64,000 bases of DNA, taken from contig NZ_QUZT01000023.1 of NCBI RefSeq assembly GCF_004682045.1, positions 20,936-84,935 of the forward strand, given 5' to 3'. Source of the stretch: Pseudomonas nabeulensis. GTDB taxonomy: Bacteria > Pseudomonadota > Gammaproteobacteria > Pseudomonadales > Pseudomonadaceae. The position numbers and the translations under genes were made by a program. The number at the start of each line of letters is the position of its first letter. Position 1 is the stretch's first letter. This document shows positions 16,513 through 25,810 of this stretch, in pieces. The notes below the pieces were generated by a model. It was not told the DNA's origin. It made no database searches and was given only the letters and a program-made list of their open reading frames with translations.

Positions 16513-17904
16513 TCAGGCCTGCGCTAATTCAGCATGCTCATCAGCATCCAGCAGCGCCTTATCCGTCTGCCCCATGATCTGGCTGGTAATCGCCCCCGCC
16601 GTCATCGAACCATTCACGTTCAACGCCGTACGGCCCATGTCGATCAGCGGCTCCACGGAAATCAGCAGCGCCACCAGTGACACCGGCAAGCCCATCGCCG
16701 GCAGTACGATCAGCGCGGCAAACGTCGCACCGCCGCCGACGCCGGCAACCCCGGCCGAACTCAAGGTCACAATCGCCACCAGGGTCGCGATCCACAGCGG
16801 GTCCAGCGGGTTGATACCCACGGTCGGCGCGACCATCACCGCCAACATCGCAGGGTAAAGCCCGGCGCAACCGTTCTGGCCGATGGTCGCGCCAAACGAG
16901 GCGGCGAAACCGGCGATGGACTGCGGGATGCCCAGGCGACGGGTCTGCGCTTCAATACTCAGTGGGATGGCTGCGGCGCTGGAGCGGCTGGTGAAGGCAA
17001 ATGTCAGCACCGGCCATACCTTGCGGAAGAAGCGCAGCGGGTTGATCCCGGCCAGGGACAACAGCAGGCCGTGCACCACAAACATCAGGCCCAGGGCCAG
17101 GTACGACACCACCACAAAACTGCCGAGCTTGATGATGTCTTGCAGGTTGGAACCGGCGACCACCTTGGTCATCAGCGCCAGCACGCCGTACGGCGTGAGC
17201 TTCATCACCAGACGCACCAGGCGCATCACCCAGGCTTGCAGGGTGTCGATGGCGTTGAGGACTTTCTGGCCTTTTTCCACGTCATCCTTGAGCAGTTGCA
17301 GCGCGGCAACCCCCAGGAACGCAGCGAAAATCACCACGCTGATGATTGACGTCGGCTTGGCCCGTGCCAGGTCGGCGAACGGGTTGGACGGCACGAACGA
17401 CAACAGCAACTGCGGGATATTCAGGTCGGCGACCTTGCCCGCGTAATCACTCTGGATCACTTGCAGGCGCGCCATTTCCTGGGTGCCGGCCACCAGGCCT
17501 TCGGCGGTGAGGCCGAACAGGTTGGTCAGGCCGATACCAATCAACGCCGCAATGGCGGTGGTGAACAGCAGGGTGCCGATGGTCAGGAAGCTGATCTTGC
17601 CCAGCGAGGACGCGTTGTGCAGCCGCGCTACCGCGCTGAGGATCGACGCGAACACCAGCGGGATCACGATCATTTGCAGCAATTGCACATAGCCGTTGCC
17701 GACCAGATCGAACCAGCCGATAGAGGCCTTGAGCACCGGGTTGCCGGCACCGTAGATCGAATGCAGTGCCACACCGAATGCCACGCCCAGCACCAGGGCG
17801 AACAACACCTTCTTGGCGAGGCTCCAGTTTGTGCGGCGGGTTTGTGCCAGGCCCAGTAACAGGGCCACGAACACCAGTAAGTTGAGAATCAGGGGCAGAT
17901 TCAT
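16513..17904 (-). CDS. tcyP: L-cystine symporter, dicarboxylate/amino acid:cation symporter family
   Basis: The 463-residue membrane protein starts [19 protein letters not shown] at 17904; the longer frame to 18084 runs through the pchP promoter region and lacks support. It has the DAACS architecture of about eight TM segments and two hairpins, with [17 protein letters not shown] and the late [20 protein letters not shown] region. The sequence is closer to TcyP/YdjN cystine uptake proteins than to DctA or GltP, chiefly by the N-terminal segment. Substrate assignment is by family resemblance. Confidence 0.82.
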   Translation of the reverse strand: MNLPLILNLLVFVALLLGLAQTRRTNWSLAKKVLFALVLGVAFGVALHSIYGAGNPVLKASIGWFDLVGNGYVQLLQMIVIPLVFASILSAVARLHNASSLGKISFLTIGTLLFTTAIAALIGIGLTNLFGLTAEGLVAGTQEMARLQVIQSDYAGKVADLNIPQLLLSFVPSNPFADLARAKPTSIISVVIFAAFLGVAALQLLKDDVEKGQKVLNAIDTLQAWVMRLVRLVMKLTPYGVLALMTKVVAGSNLQDIIKLGSFVVVSYLALGLMFVVHGLLLSLAGINPLRFFRKVWPVLTFAFTSRSSAAAIPLSIEAQTRRLGIPQSIAGFAASFGATIGQNGCAGLYPAMLAVMVAPTVGINPLDPLWIATLVAIVTLSSAGVAGVGGGATFAALIVLPAMGLPVSLVALLISVEPLIDMGRTALNVNGSMTAGAITSQIMGQTDKALLDADEHAELAQA

Positions 17905-18100
17905 TGAAGCTCCGTAAGAGGCTGCCAATCGCGTGAGCCAGCGATTGCGAACCGGAAAGCCTAACAGCTTGAAATATAATGATTTAATAACAATATGGAA
18001 TGGCGACTGTCGTTTTTGGAATAAGCGCTGGACGCTCTGGCGCATGCCACTGACACCGGGATTTGTTAGCGTCGATCTTTTCACTCAGGGAGAAACGCTT

Positions 18101-19159
18101 ATGAAGCTCGCTTCGCAACTGTTCGCCGCCGCGCTGTGCCTGGGCCTCGCCAGCCAAACCATGGCCGCCACCGAGTTGAAACACTGGCCGGCTCCCGCCG
18201 CCAAGCAACTGAACGCGATGATCGCCGCCAACGCCAACAAGGGTAACTATGCGGTGTTCGACATGGACGACACCAGCTACCGCTACGACCTCGAAGAATC
18301 CCTGCTGCCCTATATGGAGAACAAGGGCCTGATCACCCGCGACAGCCTCGATCCGTCGCTCAAGCTTATGCCGTTCAAAGACACCGCCGACCATAAGGAA
18401 AGTCTGTTCAGTTACTACTATCGCCTCTGCGAAGTGGACGACATGGTCTGCTACCCGTGGGTCGCCCAAGTGTTTGCAGGCTTCACCCTCAAGGAACTCA
18501 AGGTCCAGGTGGATGAGTTGATGGCGTCCGGCAAACCGGTGCCAGTCAGCTATTTCGAAGGCGATGTGGTGAAAACATCCGAAGTCCAGCCGCCGAAAGC
18601 CTTCACCGGCCAACAGGAGCTGTACAACAAGCTGATGGAAAACGGCATCGAGGTGTATGTGATGACCGCCGCTTCGGAAGAGCTGGTGCGCATGGTCGCT
18701 GCCGATCCGAAGTACGGCTACAACGTCAAACCCGAGAACGTCATCGGCGTGAGCACCCTGCTCAAGGACCGCACCACCGGCGAGCTGACCACTGCGCGCA
18801 AACAGATCGCCGCCGGCAAATACGACGAAAAGGCCAACCTCGGCCTGGAACTCACCCCATACCTGTGGACCCCGGCGACCTGGATGGCCGGCAAGCACGC
18901 GGCGATCCTCACTTACATTGACGAGTGGAAAAAACCGGTGATCGTGGGCGGTGATACGCCGACCAGCGATGGCTACATGCTGTTTCACGATGTGGATGTC
19001 GCCAAGGGCGGCGTGCACTTGTGGATCAACCGCAAGGACAAGTACATGACCCAGCTCAACGGCATGATGGCCAAGCATGCGGCGGCGCAGGCCAAGGAAG
19101 GGTTGCCGGTGACGGCGGATAAGAACTGGGTGATTGTGAAGCCGGAGGAGATCCAGTAA
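18101..19159 (+). CDS. pchP: Phosphorylcholine phosphatase (HAD superfamily)
   Basis: The 352-residue periplasmic enzyme hydrolyses phosphorylcholine to choline and phosphate, letting Pseudomonas use host- or plant-derived choline lipids. A signal peptide (LFAAALCLGLASQTMA) ends near residue 22. HAD motif I is DMDDT (D54, D56), motif II is MTAAS and motif III/IV is VIVGGDTPTSDGYML. The start at 18101 follows a CAGGGAGAAAC site; the longer frame from 17933 is not credible. The stop lies at the start of a REP-derived stretch. Confidence 0.88.
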   Translation: MKLASQLFAAALCLGLASQTMAATELKHWPAPAAKQLNAMIAANANKGNYAVFDMDDTSYRYDLEESLLPYMENKGLITRDSLDPSLKLMPFKDTADHKESLFSYYYRLCEVDDMVCYPWVAQVFAGFTLKELKVQVDELMASGKPVPVSYFEGDVVKTSEVQPPKAFTGQQELYNKLMENGIEVYVMTAASEELVRMVAADPKYGYNVKPENVIGVSTLLKDRTTGELTTARKQIAAGKYDEKANLGLELTPYLWTPATWMAGKHAAILTYIDEWKKPVIVGGDTPTSDGYMLFHDVDVAKGGVHLWINRKDKYMTQLNGMMAKHAAAQAKEGLPVTADKNWVIVKPEEIQ

Positions 19160-19174
19160 GACCGAGGCGCCCTT

Positions 19175-19247
19175 ATCGCAGGCAAGCCAGCTCCCACACT
19201 TGATCGGGTTCACACAGTCAAAATGTGGGAGGGGGCTTGCCCCCGAT
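19175..19247. repeat. Mosaic REP pair (two different unit types)
   Basis: The left unit (19175-19198) is a variant with core GCAGGCAAGCCAGC. The right unit (19224-19247) is the common type-1 unit. The preceding 17 bp, CAGTAAGACCGAGGCGC, which includes the pchP stop, also occur inside the loop of the 135-bp repeat at the right end of the window, so repeat-derived DNA reaches into the pchP 3' end. Confidence 0.8.
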
Positions 19248-19281
19248 GGCTGCCTCTAGGGCAATGCAAAAGCTACAGCAA

Positions 19282-19319
19282 AAATAGATATCAATTGCGA
19301 ACCAATCTCATCCTCTGCT
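19282..19319. promoter_or_regulatory. Candidate Fur-regulated promoter of the sigma factor gene
   Basis: An AT-rich stretch, ATAGATATCAATTGCGAACC followed by AATCTCAT, lies about 50-80 bp upstream of the fecI-like start. It resembles the GATA/ATC hexamer arrays bound by Fur upstream of iron-starvation sigma factors. The match is imperfect. Confidence 0.45.
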
Positions 19320-19364
19320 AGCGTGCGCACCTCCTGAACCCCTCGTTCTTCTCAAGGTAGTGCT

Positions 19365-19898
19365 GTGTCCTCCTGGAATTCGCAGATCGCGCGCCTGTTC
19401 GCGGAGCAGAAGAAAGCCCTCGAAGCCTTTGTCACTCGCCGCACCGGCAGTGCCCAGGTGGCCGCCGACCTGACCCAGGAATCGTTCCTGCGCCTGGCGC
19501 GCCTGGACTCCGGGGAGAAGATCGACAACCTCCCAGCCTTCCTGTTCACCATCGCCAGCAACCTGGTGCGTGATCACCAGCGCCAAGCCATCCGCCGCGA
19601 GCGCCTGGACGCGGGTGAACCCAGTGAAGAACTGCCGTGCAGCAACCCCGGCGCCGACGAGCAATTGGCCGCTTACCAGCAGGAGCAACTGATGCAGGAC
19701 GCGATTCTGGCGTTGCCCGAAGCGACTCGGCAGATCTTCCTGCTCTATCATGTCGACGAACTTTCCTACCGCGAGATTGGTGAACGCCTGTCGATCACCC
19801 CGCGCAGTGTGGAATACCAATTGCGTCGCGCCTTGATCGAATGCCGCGCCTACATCAAGACGCGGCTTGCCTGCGACACACAAGGACGTCGGTCATGA
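19365..19898 (+). CDS. FecI-like ECF sigma factor (iron-starvation type)
   Basis: This 177-residue ECF sigma has region 2 around residues 10-75 (DLTQESFLRLARL, FLFTIASNLVRDHQR) and region 4 around 105-160 (ALPEATRQIFLLYHVDELSYREIGERLSITPRSVEYQLRRAL). The start is GTG at 19365 with AAGG upstream. It overlaps the downstream fecR by ATGA. Such sigma factors direct transcription of the adjacent TonB-dependent receptor when the anti-sigma factor is signalled. A candidate Fur site precedes it. Confidence 0.9.
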   Translation: MSSWNSQIARLFAEQKKALEAFVTRRTGSAQVAADLTQESFLRLARLDSGEKIDNLPAFLFTIASNLVRDHQRQAIRRERLDAGEPSEELPCSNPGADEQLAAYQQEQLMQDAILALPEATRQIFLLYHVDELSYREIGERLSITPRSVEYQLRRALIECRAYIKTRLACDTQGRRS

Positions 19899-20842
19899 CT
19901 GCCCCCCTTACTGGCGACGAGTTATTTGAAGAAGCGTCCGGCTGGTATTTCCGCCTGCAAGCCGAGGACGTCACCCCGGCCGAGATGGACGCCTTCGCCA
20001 CCTGGCTCGGCCAAGGCCAGGCCCAGGATGACGCGTGGCAGGAAGTGCAGGTGTTGCTTGGCGGTCTGCGTGAACCGGCGCGGGTTGTCCGTCGTGCCGA
20101 ACAGGCTGCATGGCGCAAACCGGCGCGCCGCTGGGCCTGTGCTGCCGCCGTGTTGCTGGCGCTGGGGCTGACCGTGCAACACACGCCCTGGCTCGACCGC
20201 CTGCGCGCGGACTACGCCACGGGTACCGGCGAATCGCGCACTGTCGAATTGGCCGATGGCTCCCGGTTGCAACTCAATACCGACAGCGCGATTCAAGTAC
20301 GTATGAGCGACGGCGAACGTCAGATTCGCCTGCTGCGCGGTGAAGGATTTTTCAGCGTGACCAAAGACCCGGCACGGCCCTTTGTGGTGCAGTCCGGCGA
20401 AGGCTGGGTCAAGGTGGTGGGCACTCAGTTCAGTGTGGCCCGGCGTGATGCGCAGACGCGGGTGCAGGTGGCCCAAGGCAAAGTCCAGGTCAGCGCCGGC
20501 AGCGGCACGCCGGTTTACCTGGAGCCGGGACTGGCGGTGGAGTATCAGGACCAGCACCTGGCCGACGTCCACGGTTTCGACCCGGCCAGCGGCTTCGCCT
20601 GGCGCCAGCGGCAACTGGTGTTTCGCCAGCAGCCGCTGTCGGAAGTGGTCAGCGAGTTGAACCGCTATTGGCCAGGCAAGACGTTGGTGCTGGGGGATGC
20701 GCTGCGTAATCGCGTGGTTTCTGGCGTATTTGAAATCGACAAACCCGACGCGGTGATCAAGGCCTTGGAATACACCCTCAACCTGCGCGCCGAGCACTAC
20801 ACCCCCTATTTACTGGTATTGCGCGAGGGCAAAGCGTCGTAA
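19895..20842 (+). CDS. FecR-like anti-sigma/sigma regulator
   Basis: The 315-residue inner-membrane protein has an N-terminal cytoplasmic DUF4880-like part (FEEASGWYFRLQAEDVTPAEMDAF), one TM segment near residues 85-105 (WACAAAVLLALGLTV), the periplasmic FecR domain (GTGESRTVELADGSRLQLNTDSA) and a C-terminal secretin/TonB-short-N-like part that contacts the receptor's signalling domain. ATG at 19895 overlaps the sigma factor stop, so stoichiometric translation is likely. It relays receptor occupancy to the sigma factor. Confidence 0.9.
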   Translation: MTAPLTGDELFEEASGWYFRLQAEDVTPAEMDAFATWLGQGQAQDDAWQEVQVLLGGLREPARVVRRAEQAAWRKPARRWACAAAVLLALGLTVQHTPWLDRLRADYATGTGESRTVELADGSRLQLNTDSAIQVRMSDGERQIRLLRGEGFFSVTKDPARPFVVQSGEGWVKVVGTQFSVARRDAQTRVQVAQGKVQVSAGSGTPVYLEPGLAVEYQDQHLADVHGFDPASGFAWRQRQLVFRQQPLSEVVSELNRYWPGKTLVLGDALRNRVVSGVFEIDKPDAVIKALEYTLNLRAEHYTPYLLVLREGKAS

Positions 20843-20865
20843 ACGCAACTTTCTCAAAATATTTT

Positions 20866-20892
20866 CAGGGTTTCCCCGCAGGCCGTCGTCCT
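20866..20892 (+). promoter_or_regulatory. Candidate ECF-sigma promoter of the TonB receptor gene
   Basis: A CAGGGTTTCCCC block (20866-20877) followed by CCGTCGTCC (20883-20891) lies about 80-110 bp upstream of the receptor start. The CGTC element resembles the -10 of iron-starvation sigma promoters. The adjoining fecI-like gene would be the expected sigma factor. Confidence 0.4.
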
Positions 20893-20973
20893 TGATCACT
20901 GAGGCGCAAATAGTAAGCACTCTCAAGTAGTGCGGCGCCGATCACAGACTTTTTGCACCGGGGAGCACCATCC

Positions 20974-23415
20974 ATGGCACACCGATACGCCGCACGGCCC
21001 TTGCTGGCACTGGCCATTTCCATGGCCTGCGGCACCACGCCGCTGTATTTGCAGGCTGCTGAGACCACTCAGGCCCAGACCTATCGTTTCGATATTCCAG
21101 GGCAAAGCCTGGACGGAGCGCTGGCGGCATTTTCGGCAGTGACGCGGATTCAGGTGCTGGTGTCGGGTGAGCTGACCCAAGGCGTGGTGTCGCCGGGTGT
21201 GCGTGGCAACCTGGGCCAGCGTGAAGCCTTGGGGCAATTGCTGGGCGGCACGGGTCTGAACGCTGCGTTTATCAACGCAGACACGGTCACCCTGGAAAAA
21301 CCCGTAGCCAGCGGCGGCGCCCTCGAAGTCGGCGCCACCACCATCAGTGCTGAACGCCTTGGCGCTACCACTGAAGGCACAGGCTCCTACACCACCGGCG
21401 CGGTGACCATCGGTAAAGGCGAGCAGAAACTCAAGGACATCCCGCAATCGGTCAGCGTCATGACCCGCAAGCAGATGGACGATCAGAACACCACCAAACT
21501 GTCCGAAGTGGTCAAGCGCACACCGGGCCTGACCGCGACCAAATCCCCCGGCCCCGGCATGTTCATCTTCTCCCGTGGCTTCGAGGTCGGCACCCTGCAA
21601 TACGATGGCGTGGGTATCCCGCGCAACACTTACACACTGGGCAGCTACCTCACCGAAAACATGGCGATCTATGACCGCGTCGAGACCTTGCGCGGCCCGG
21701 CCGCCTTGCTACAAGGCGCCAACAGCCCCGGCGGCACCATGAACCTGGTGCGCAAGCGTGGCCAACAGGCGCCCACCGTGACCATCACCGCCAAGGCCGG
21801 TTCCTGGGACCACTACGGTACTCAGGTGGATGTCGGTGGCCCGATGAACGCCGAAGGCACGTTGCGTGGTCGCTTTGTGGCGGATTACGACACCACAAAT
21901 TCCTTTGTCGACTACGTCGGTGGCTGGAATCAGACGGTCTACGCAGCGGTGGACTACGACTTTACGCCCGACACCACCGTGGGCGTCGGCATTAGCAACC
22001 AGAAGGGGCACTCGCGCCCCAACTTCATGTCGTTGCCCCGTTATGCAGACGGCAGCGACATCGGCCTGCCGCGCTCGACCTTTGTCGGCGCCAGTTGGAA
22101 CCGCTCGGTCAACAACCAGACCCAGGTGTTTGCCGACCTGGAGCATCGCTTCAACGATGACTGGAAGGTAAAGGCGGCGTTGGTCGCGATGGATGAACAC
22201 AACGACGCGACCTACCAGGCGACGTGGGATGAGATTCCCAATGGTGGTGGCACCGTGCGGTATATCGACTGGGTCACCGACTTCAATACCAAGAGCCGTG
22301 GCGCGGATGTGTATGTCAACGGCAAGTTTGACGGCTTGGGCTTCCAGCAGGAAATGGTGCTGGGCGCCAACTACTCCAAGCTCACCACCGACGATTTGTG
22401 GGCACGGGCGGCAACGCCGGGTGCGGATATCTTCAATATCGACCACAACCGTCCGCAGCGGGATAAATATCAATTGTTCCAGGAGGGGTGGGGGTCCAAG
22501 AGCTGGTATGACATCCGTCAGAAAGGCATCTATGGCACCTGGCGCGTGAAAGTGCTGGACCCGCTGACCTTGATCGTCGGCGCGCGCTCCAGTTGGTATG
22601 ACTATTCCTATATCGGCCAGAGCGGCACGAACGGTGTGTACCGCGCCCCCGAAGGCAGCAGCACCCAATCCAACGGCAAGGTTACGCCGTATGCAGGCCT
22701 GGTCTACGCCCTCAATGAACAATGGTCGGCCTACGCCAGCTACACCGACGCGTTCGAGCCTCAGACTAACCTGACCGCCTCCCAGTCGATCCTCAAACCC
22801 ATCGAGGGCAAGAACTACGAGGTAGGCCTCAAGGGCGAATTGGCCGATGGTCGTCTCAACGCTTCGTTCGCGGTCTTCCGCTACGATCAGGAAAACCGCG
22901 CCGCCCAAGACCTGAACGGGCCACTGAACTGTAACGGTTGGTACTGCTCGGTAGCCTCGGGCAAAGTCCGCAGCCAAGGGTTCGAAGCCACCTTGAGCGG
23001 CGAGGTGCTGCCGGGCTTGCAACTGAACTCCAGCTACACCTACAACACCACCAAATTCCTCAAGGACGACGACTACGAAGGCAAGGTCTTCAGCACCTGG
23101 ACGCCCAAGCACCTGCTCAAGGTCTGGGGTGACTACCAGTTGCCGGGGGATTGGCAGAAATTCAGCGTCGGCGCCGGTGTGACTGCGCAAAGTAGCACCA
23201 TTGCCTACGACCGCACGTTCAGCGTGCCGGGCAATGCGCTGTGGGATTCGCGGGTGGCGTACAAGATCAACCAGGAATTCACCGTCGCGGCGAACCTGAA
23301 CAATATGTTCGACAAGAAGTACTACATCCCGGCGTATAACGCGAATTGGGGCAGTAACTACTATGGTGATCCGCGCAATGTGATGTTTACCATGACCTAC
23401 ACGCCACAGTTCTAG
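20974..23415 (+). CDS. TonB-dependent siderophore receptor with signalling domain
   Basis: The 813-residue outer-membrane receptor has a signal peptide (LALAISMACGTTPLYLQA), then an STN signalling domain (residues about 45-100, FDIPGQSLDGALAAFSAVTRI), a plug (KDIPQSVSVMTRKQMDDQ, LRGPAALLQGANSPGG) and a 22-strand barrel ending in the terminal-Phe motif (MFTMTYTPQF). The STN domain makes it a transducer that signals FecR. I start at ATG 20974 (GGGGAG site) rather than TTG 20953. Resemblance to FpvA/FhuE-type siderophore receptors is good; the ligand cannot be read from sequence. No siderophore synthesis gene is nearby, so use of a xenosiderophore is likely. Confidence 0.92.
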   Translation: MAHRYAARPLLALAISMACGTTPLYLQAAETTQAQTYRFDIPGQSLDGALAAFSAVTRIQVLVSGELTQGVVSPGVRGNLGQREALGQLLGGTGLNAAFINADTVTLEKPVASGGALEVGATTISAERLGATTEGTGSYTTGAVTIGKGEQKLKDIPQSVSVMTRKQMDDQNTTKLSEVVKRTPGLTATKSPGPGMFIFSRGFEVGTLQYDGVGIPRNTYTLGSYLTENMAIYDRVETLRGPAALLQGANSPGGTMNLVRKRGQQAPTVTITAKAGSWDHYGTQVDVGGPMNAEGTLRGRFVADYDTTNSFVDYVGGWNQTVYAAVDYDFTPDTTVGVGISNQKGHSRPNFMSLPRYADGSDIGLPRSTFVGASWNRSVNNQTQVFADLEHRFNDDWKVKAALVAMDEHNDATYQATWDEIPNGGGTVRYIDWVTDFNTKSRGADVYVNGKFDGLGFQQEMVLGANYSKLTTDDLWARAATPGADIFNIDHNRPQRDKYQLFQEGWGSKSWYDIRQKGIYGTWRVKVLDPLTLIVGARSSWYDYSYIGQSGTNGVYRAPEGSSTQSNGKVTPYAGLVYALNEQWSAYASYTDAFEPQTNLTASQSILKPIEGKNYEVGLKGELADGRLNASFAVFRYDQENRAAQDLNGPLNCNGWYCSVASGKVRSQGFEATLSGEVLPGLQLNSSYTYNTTKFLKDDDYEGKVFSTWTPKHLLKVWGDYQLPGDWQKFSVGAGVTAQSSTIAYDRTFSVPGNALWDSRVAYKINQEFTVAANLNNMFDKKYYIPAYNANWGSNYYGDPRNVMFTMTYTPQF

Positions 23416-23454
23416 AGCCCTACATCGAGCCAATGTGGGAGACGACCAGCTTTT

Positions 23455-23589
23455 TGTAGTGAGCGGGCTTGCCCCGCGCTGGGTGGCGAAGCCGCCCCAA
23501 ATCCTGCCGGCGCGGTCTTACTGATACACCGAGGTGCCTGGGTTTAGGGCGGCTTCGCCACCCAGCGCGGGGCAAGCCCGCTCACTACA
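23455..23589. repeat. 135-bp palindromic element, copy 1 (43-nt perfect arms)
   Basis: The left arm starts TGTAGTGAGCGGGCTTGCCC and is repeated as its exact inverse at the right end, giving perfect 43-nt inverted arms around a 49-bp loop. The same 135-bp element occurs at 63866-64000 in the opposite orientation; the loop there is the recognisable reverse complement of this one. It looks like a REPIN/MITE-type non-autonomous element. Confidence 0.92.
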
Positions 23590-23682
23590 GTGGCAGTGTT
23601 GCGCCAGTCATCTCTTAACTGACTGGCATAGGGCTTGCCCCTCCCACAGTTGACCTCAGTGTTCCAGGGCTTTTGGCCAGGC

Positions 23683-23715
23683 AAAAAAATGCCCCGCATT
23701 TGGCGGGGCATTTTT
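23683..23715 (-). terminator. Intrinsic terminator of ilvD
   Basis: A 9-bp stem, ATGCCCCGC / GCGGGGCAT with a 5-nt loop, is flanked by an A-run on the left and a T-run on the right. On the minus strand this gives a GC-rich hairpin followed by a U-tract, 12 bp past the ilvD stop. It could work in both directions. Confidence 0.9.
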
Positions 23716-23726
23716 ATGGGCGCAGC

Positions 23727-25568
23727 TTACAGACCGTCAAGCATCGCCTTGTTACGCACCGCACCCTTGTCGGCACTGGTGGCCAGCAGGGCGTAGGCCT
23801 TCAGCGCGGTGGTGACTTTGCGCGGACGCTTCTCCACCGGCTTCCAACCTTTCTTGTCCTGCTCGACACGGCGTGCCGCCAGTTCCTCATCGCTGATCAA
23901 CAGGTTGATCGAGCGGTTTGGAATGTCGATCAGCACCTTATCGCCATCCTGTACCAGGCCAATCGCGCCACCTGCCGCAGCTTCCGGCGAAGCGTGGCCG
24001 ATAGACAGGCCCGACGTACCGCCAGAGAAACGACCGTCGGTCAGCAGTGCACAGGCTTTGCCCAGGCCCTTGGATTTCAGGTACGACGTCGGGTACAGCA
24101 TCTCCTGCATACCCGGGCCGCCTTTCGGGCCTTCGTAGCGGATGATCACGATGTCGCCTTCCTTCACTTCGTCAGCGAGGATGCCGCGTACCGAGCTGTC
24201 CTGGCTTTCGTAGATCTTGGCGCGACCTTCGAAGACGTGGATGGACTCATCCACACCGGCGGTTTTCACCACACAGCCGTCCAGCGCGATGTTGCCGTAC
24301 AGCACGGCCAGGCCGCCTTCTTGGGAGTAGGCGTGCTCGACACTGCGGATGCAGCCGTTTTCACGGTCGTCGTCCAGGGTGTCCCAACGGGTCGACTGGC
24401 TGAACGCGGTTTGCGTCGGGATGCCCGCCGGGCCGGCCTTGAAGAAGGTGTGCACGGCTTCGTCGTCAGTCTGGGTGATGTCCCACTTGGCGATGCCTTC
24501 GGCAATGGACTTGCTGTGCACGGTCGGCAGGTCGGTGTGCAACAAGCCGCCACGGGCCAGGGAACCGAGGATCGAGAAGATCCCGCCAGCGCGGTGCACG
24601 TCTTCCATGTGGTACTTCTGGATGTTCGGCGCGACTTTGCACAGTTGCGGCACGTGGCGGGACAGACGGTCGATGTCGCGCAGGTCGAAATCGATCTCGG
24701 CTTCCTGGGCGGCGGCCAGCAAGTGCAGGATGGTGTTGGTGGAACCGCCCATGGCGATGTCCAGGGTCATGGCGTTTTCGAACGCCTTGAAGTTGGCGAT
24801 GTTGCGCGGCAACACCGACTCGTCGTTCTCGCCGTAGTAACGCTTGCACAGCTCGACGATGGTGCGGCCCGCCTTGAGGAACAGTTGCTCGCGGTCGCTG
24901 TGGGTGGCCAGGGTGGAACCGTTGCCCGGCAAGGCGAGACCTAAGGCTTCCACCAGGCAGTTCATCGAGTTGGCGGTGAACATGCCGGAGCACGAACCGC
25001 AGGTCGGGCAAGCGCTGCGCTCGTATTCCGCGACCTTCTCGTCAGAAGCGCTGGAATCGGCGGCGATGACCATGGCGTCCACCAGGTCGAGGCCGTGGGA
25101 GGCGAGCTTGGTCTTGCCGGCTTCCATTGGACCGCCGGAGACGAAGATCACCGGGATGTTCAGGCGCAGGGAGGCCATCAGCATGCCGGGGGTGATCTTG
25201 TCGCAGTTGGAGATGCACACGATGGCGTCGGCGCAGTGGGCGTTGACCATGTACTCCACGGAGTCGGCGATGATCTCGCGGCTCGGCAGGGAATACAGCA
25301 TGCCGTCATGGCCCATGGCGATGCCGTCATCCACGGCGATGGTGTTGAATTCTTTCGCTACACCGCCGGCACGTTCGATCTCGCGGGCGACCAATTGGCC
25401 CAGGTCCTTGAGGTGGACGTGGCCCGGTACGAACTGGGTGAACGAGTTGGCAATCGCGATGATCGGCTTCTTGAAGTCGTCATCCTTCATCCCCGTGGCG
25501 CGCCAAAGTGCGCGGGCGCCGGCCATGTTGCGGCCATGGGTGGATGTTTTCGAGCGGTAATCTGGCAT
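23727..25568 (-). CDS. ilvD: Dihydroxy-acid dehydratase
   Basis: The 613-residue Fe-S enzyme dehydrates dihydroxy-isovalerate and dihydroxy-methylvalerate in valine, leucine and isoleucine synthesis. It begins [27 protein letters not shown]. The cluster cysteines are in [12 protein letters not shown] and [14 protein letters not shown], and the C-terminal [17 protein letters not shown] is diagnostic. The start at 25568 has a GGAG site 8-11 bp upstream. The gene is monocistronic, with an intrinsic terminator. Confidence 0.97.
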   Translation of the reverse strand: MPDYRSKTSTHGRNMAGARALWRATGMKDDDFKKPIIAIANSFTQFVPGHVHLKDLGQLVAREIERAGGVAKEFNTIAVDDGIAMGHDGMLYSLPSREIIADSVEYMVNAHCADAIVCISNCDKITPGMLMASLRLNIPVIFVSGGPMEAGKTKLASHGLDLVDAMVIAADSSASDEKVAEYERSACPTCGSCSGMFTANSMNCLVEALGLALPGNGSTLATHSDREQLFLKAGRTIVELCKRYYGENDESVLPRNIANFKAFENAMTLDIAMGGSTNTILHLLAAAQEAEIDFDLRDIDRLSRHVPQLCKVAPNIQKYHMEDVHRAGGIFSILGSLARGGLLHTDLPTVHSKSIAEGIAKWDITQTDDEAVHTFFKAGPAGIPTQTAFSQSTRWDTLDDDRENGCIRSVEHAYSQEGGLAVLYGNIALDGCVVKTAGVDESIHVFEGRAKIYESQDSSVRGILADEVKEGDIVIIRYEGPKGGPGMQEMLYPTSYLKSKGLGKACALLTDGRFSGGTSGLSIGHASPEAAAGGAIGLVQDGDKVLIDIPNRSINLLISDEELAARRVEQDKKGWKPVEKRPRKVTTALKAYALLATSADKGAVRNKAMLDGL

Positions 25569-25584
25569 GGAGCACTCCGGGCGG

Positions 25585-25612
25585 CTAATCAGGTACTACT
25601 AATCAGGTACTT
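25585..25612. repeat. 14-bp tandem direct repeat in the ilvD leader
   Basis: Two adjacent 14-bp units (CTAATCAGGTACTA and CTAATCAGGTACTT), differing at one base, lie 17-44 bp upstream of the ilvD start. This could be a recent slippage duplication in the leader or a doubled protein-binding site. Confidence 0.7.
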
Positions 25613-25810
25613 AAGGGGAGTGAGCTTCTATTGACGTCTGGAACACCCGAAAAATGGCACTGGTGTCCGGAAGTTGCCGCAAACGTTACGGGATCGCCGT
25701 GCGCATTGGCCTTGAGCTCATAAACCCGCCGGGGGATGACTGGCGATGAATAGGGCCGATTCTACACCGCTGGAGGCTGGATGGAATGGCTGGAACCGTG
25801 AAGAGGGTGG

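Larger units (their letters stand above)
23416..23726. other. Gene-free 311-bp gap made of repeat DNA and a terminator
   Basis: This convergent gap between the TonB receptor gene and ilvD holds no plausible gene. It contains a truncated type-1 REP remnant (about 23432-23442), a complete 135-bp palindromic element (23455-23589), another REP remnant near 23631-23651 (GGGCTTGCCCCTCCCACAG) and the ilvD terminator. Confidence 0.85.

Noticed and set aside
19365..23415. Mobile element carrying the iron signalling genes
   Set aside because: Base composition looks like that of neighbours and no transposase or direct repeats flank it.
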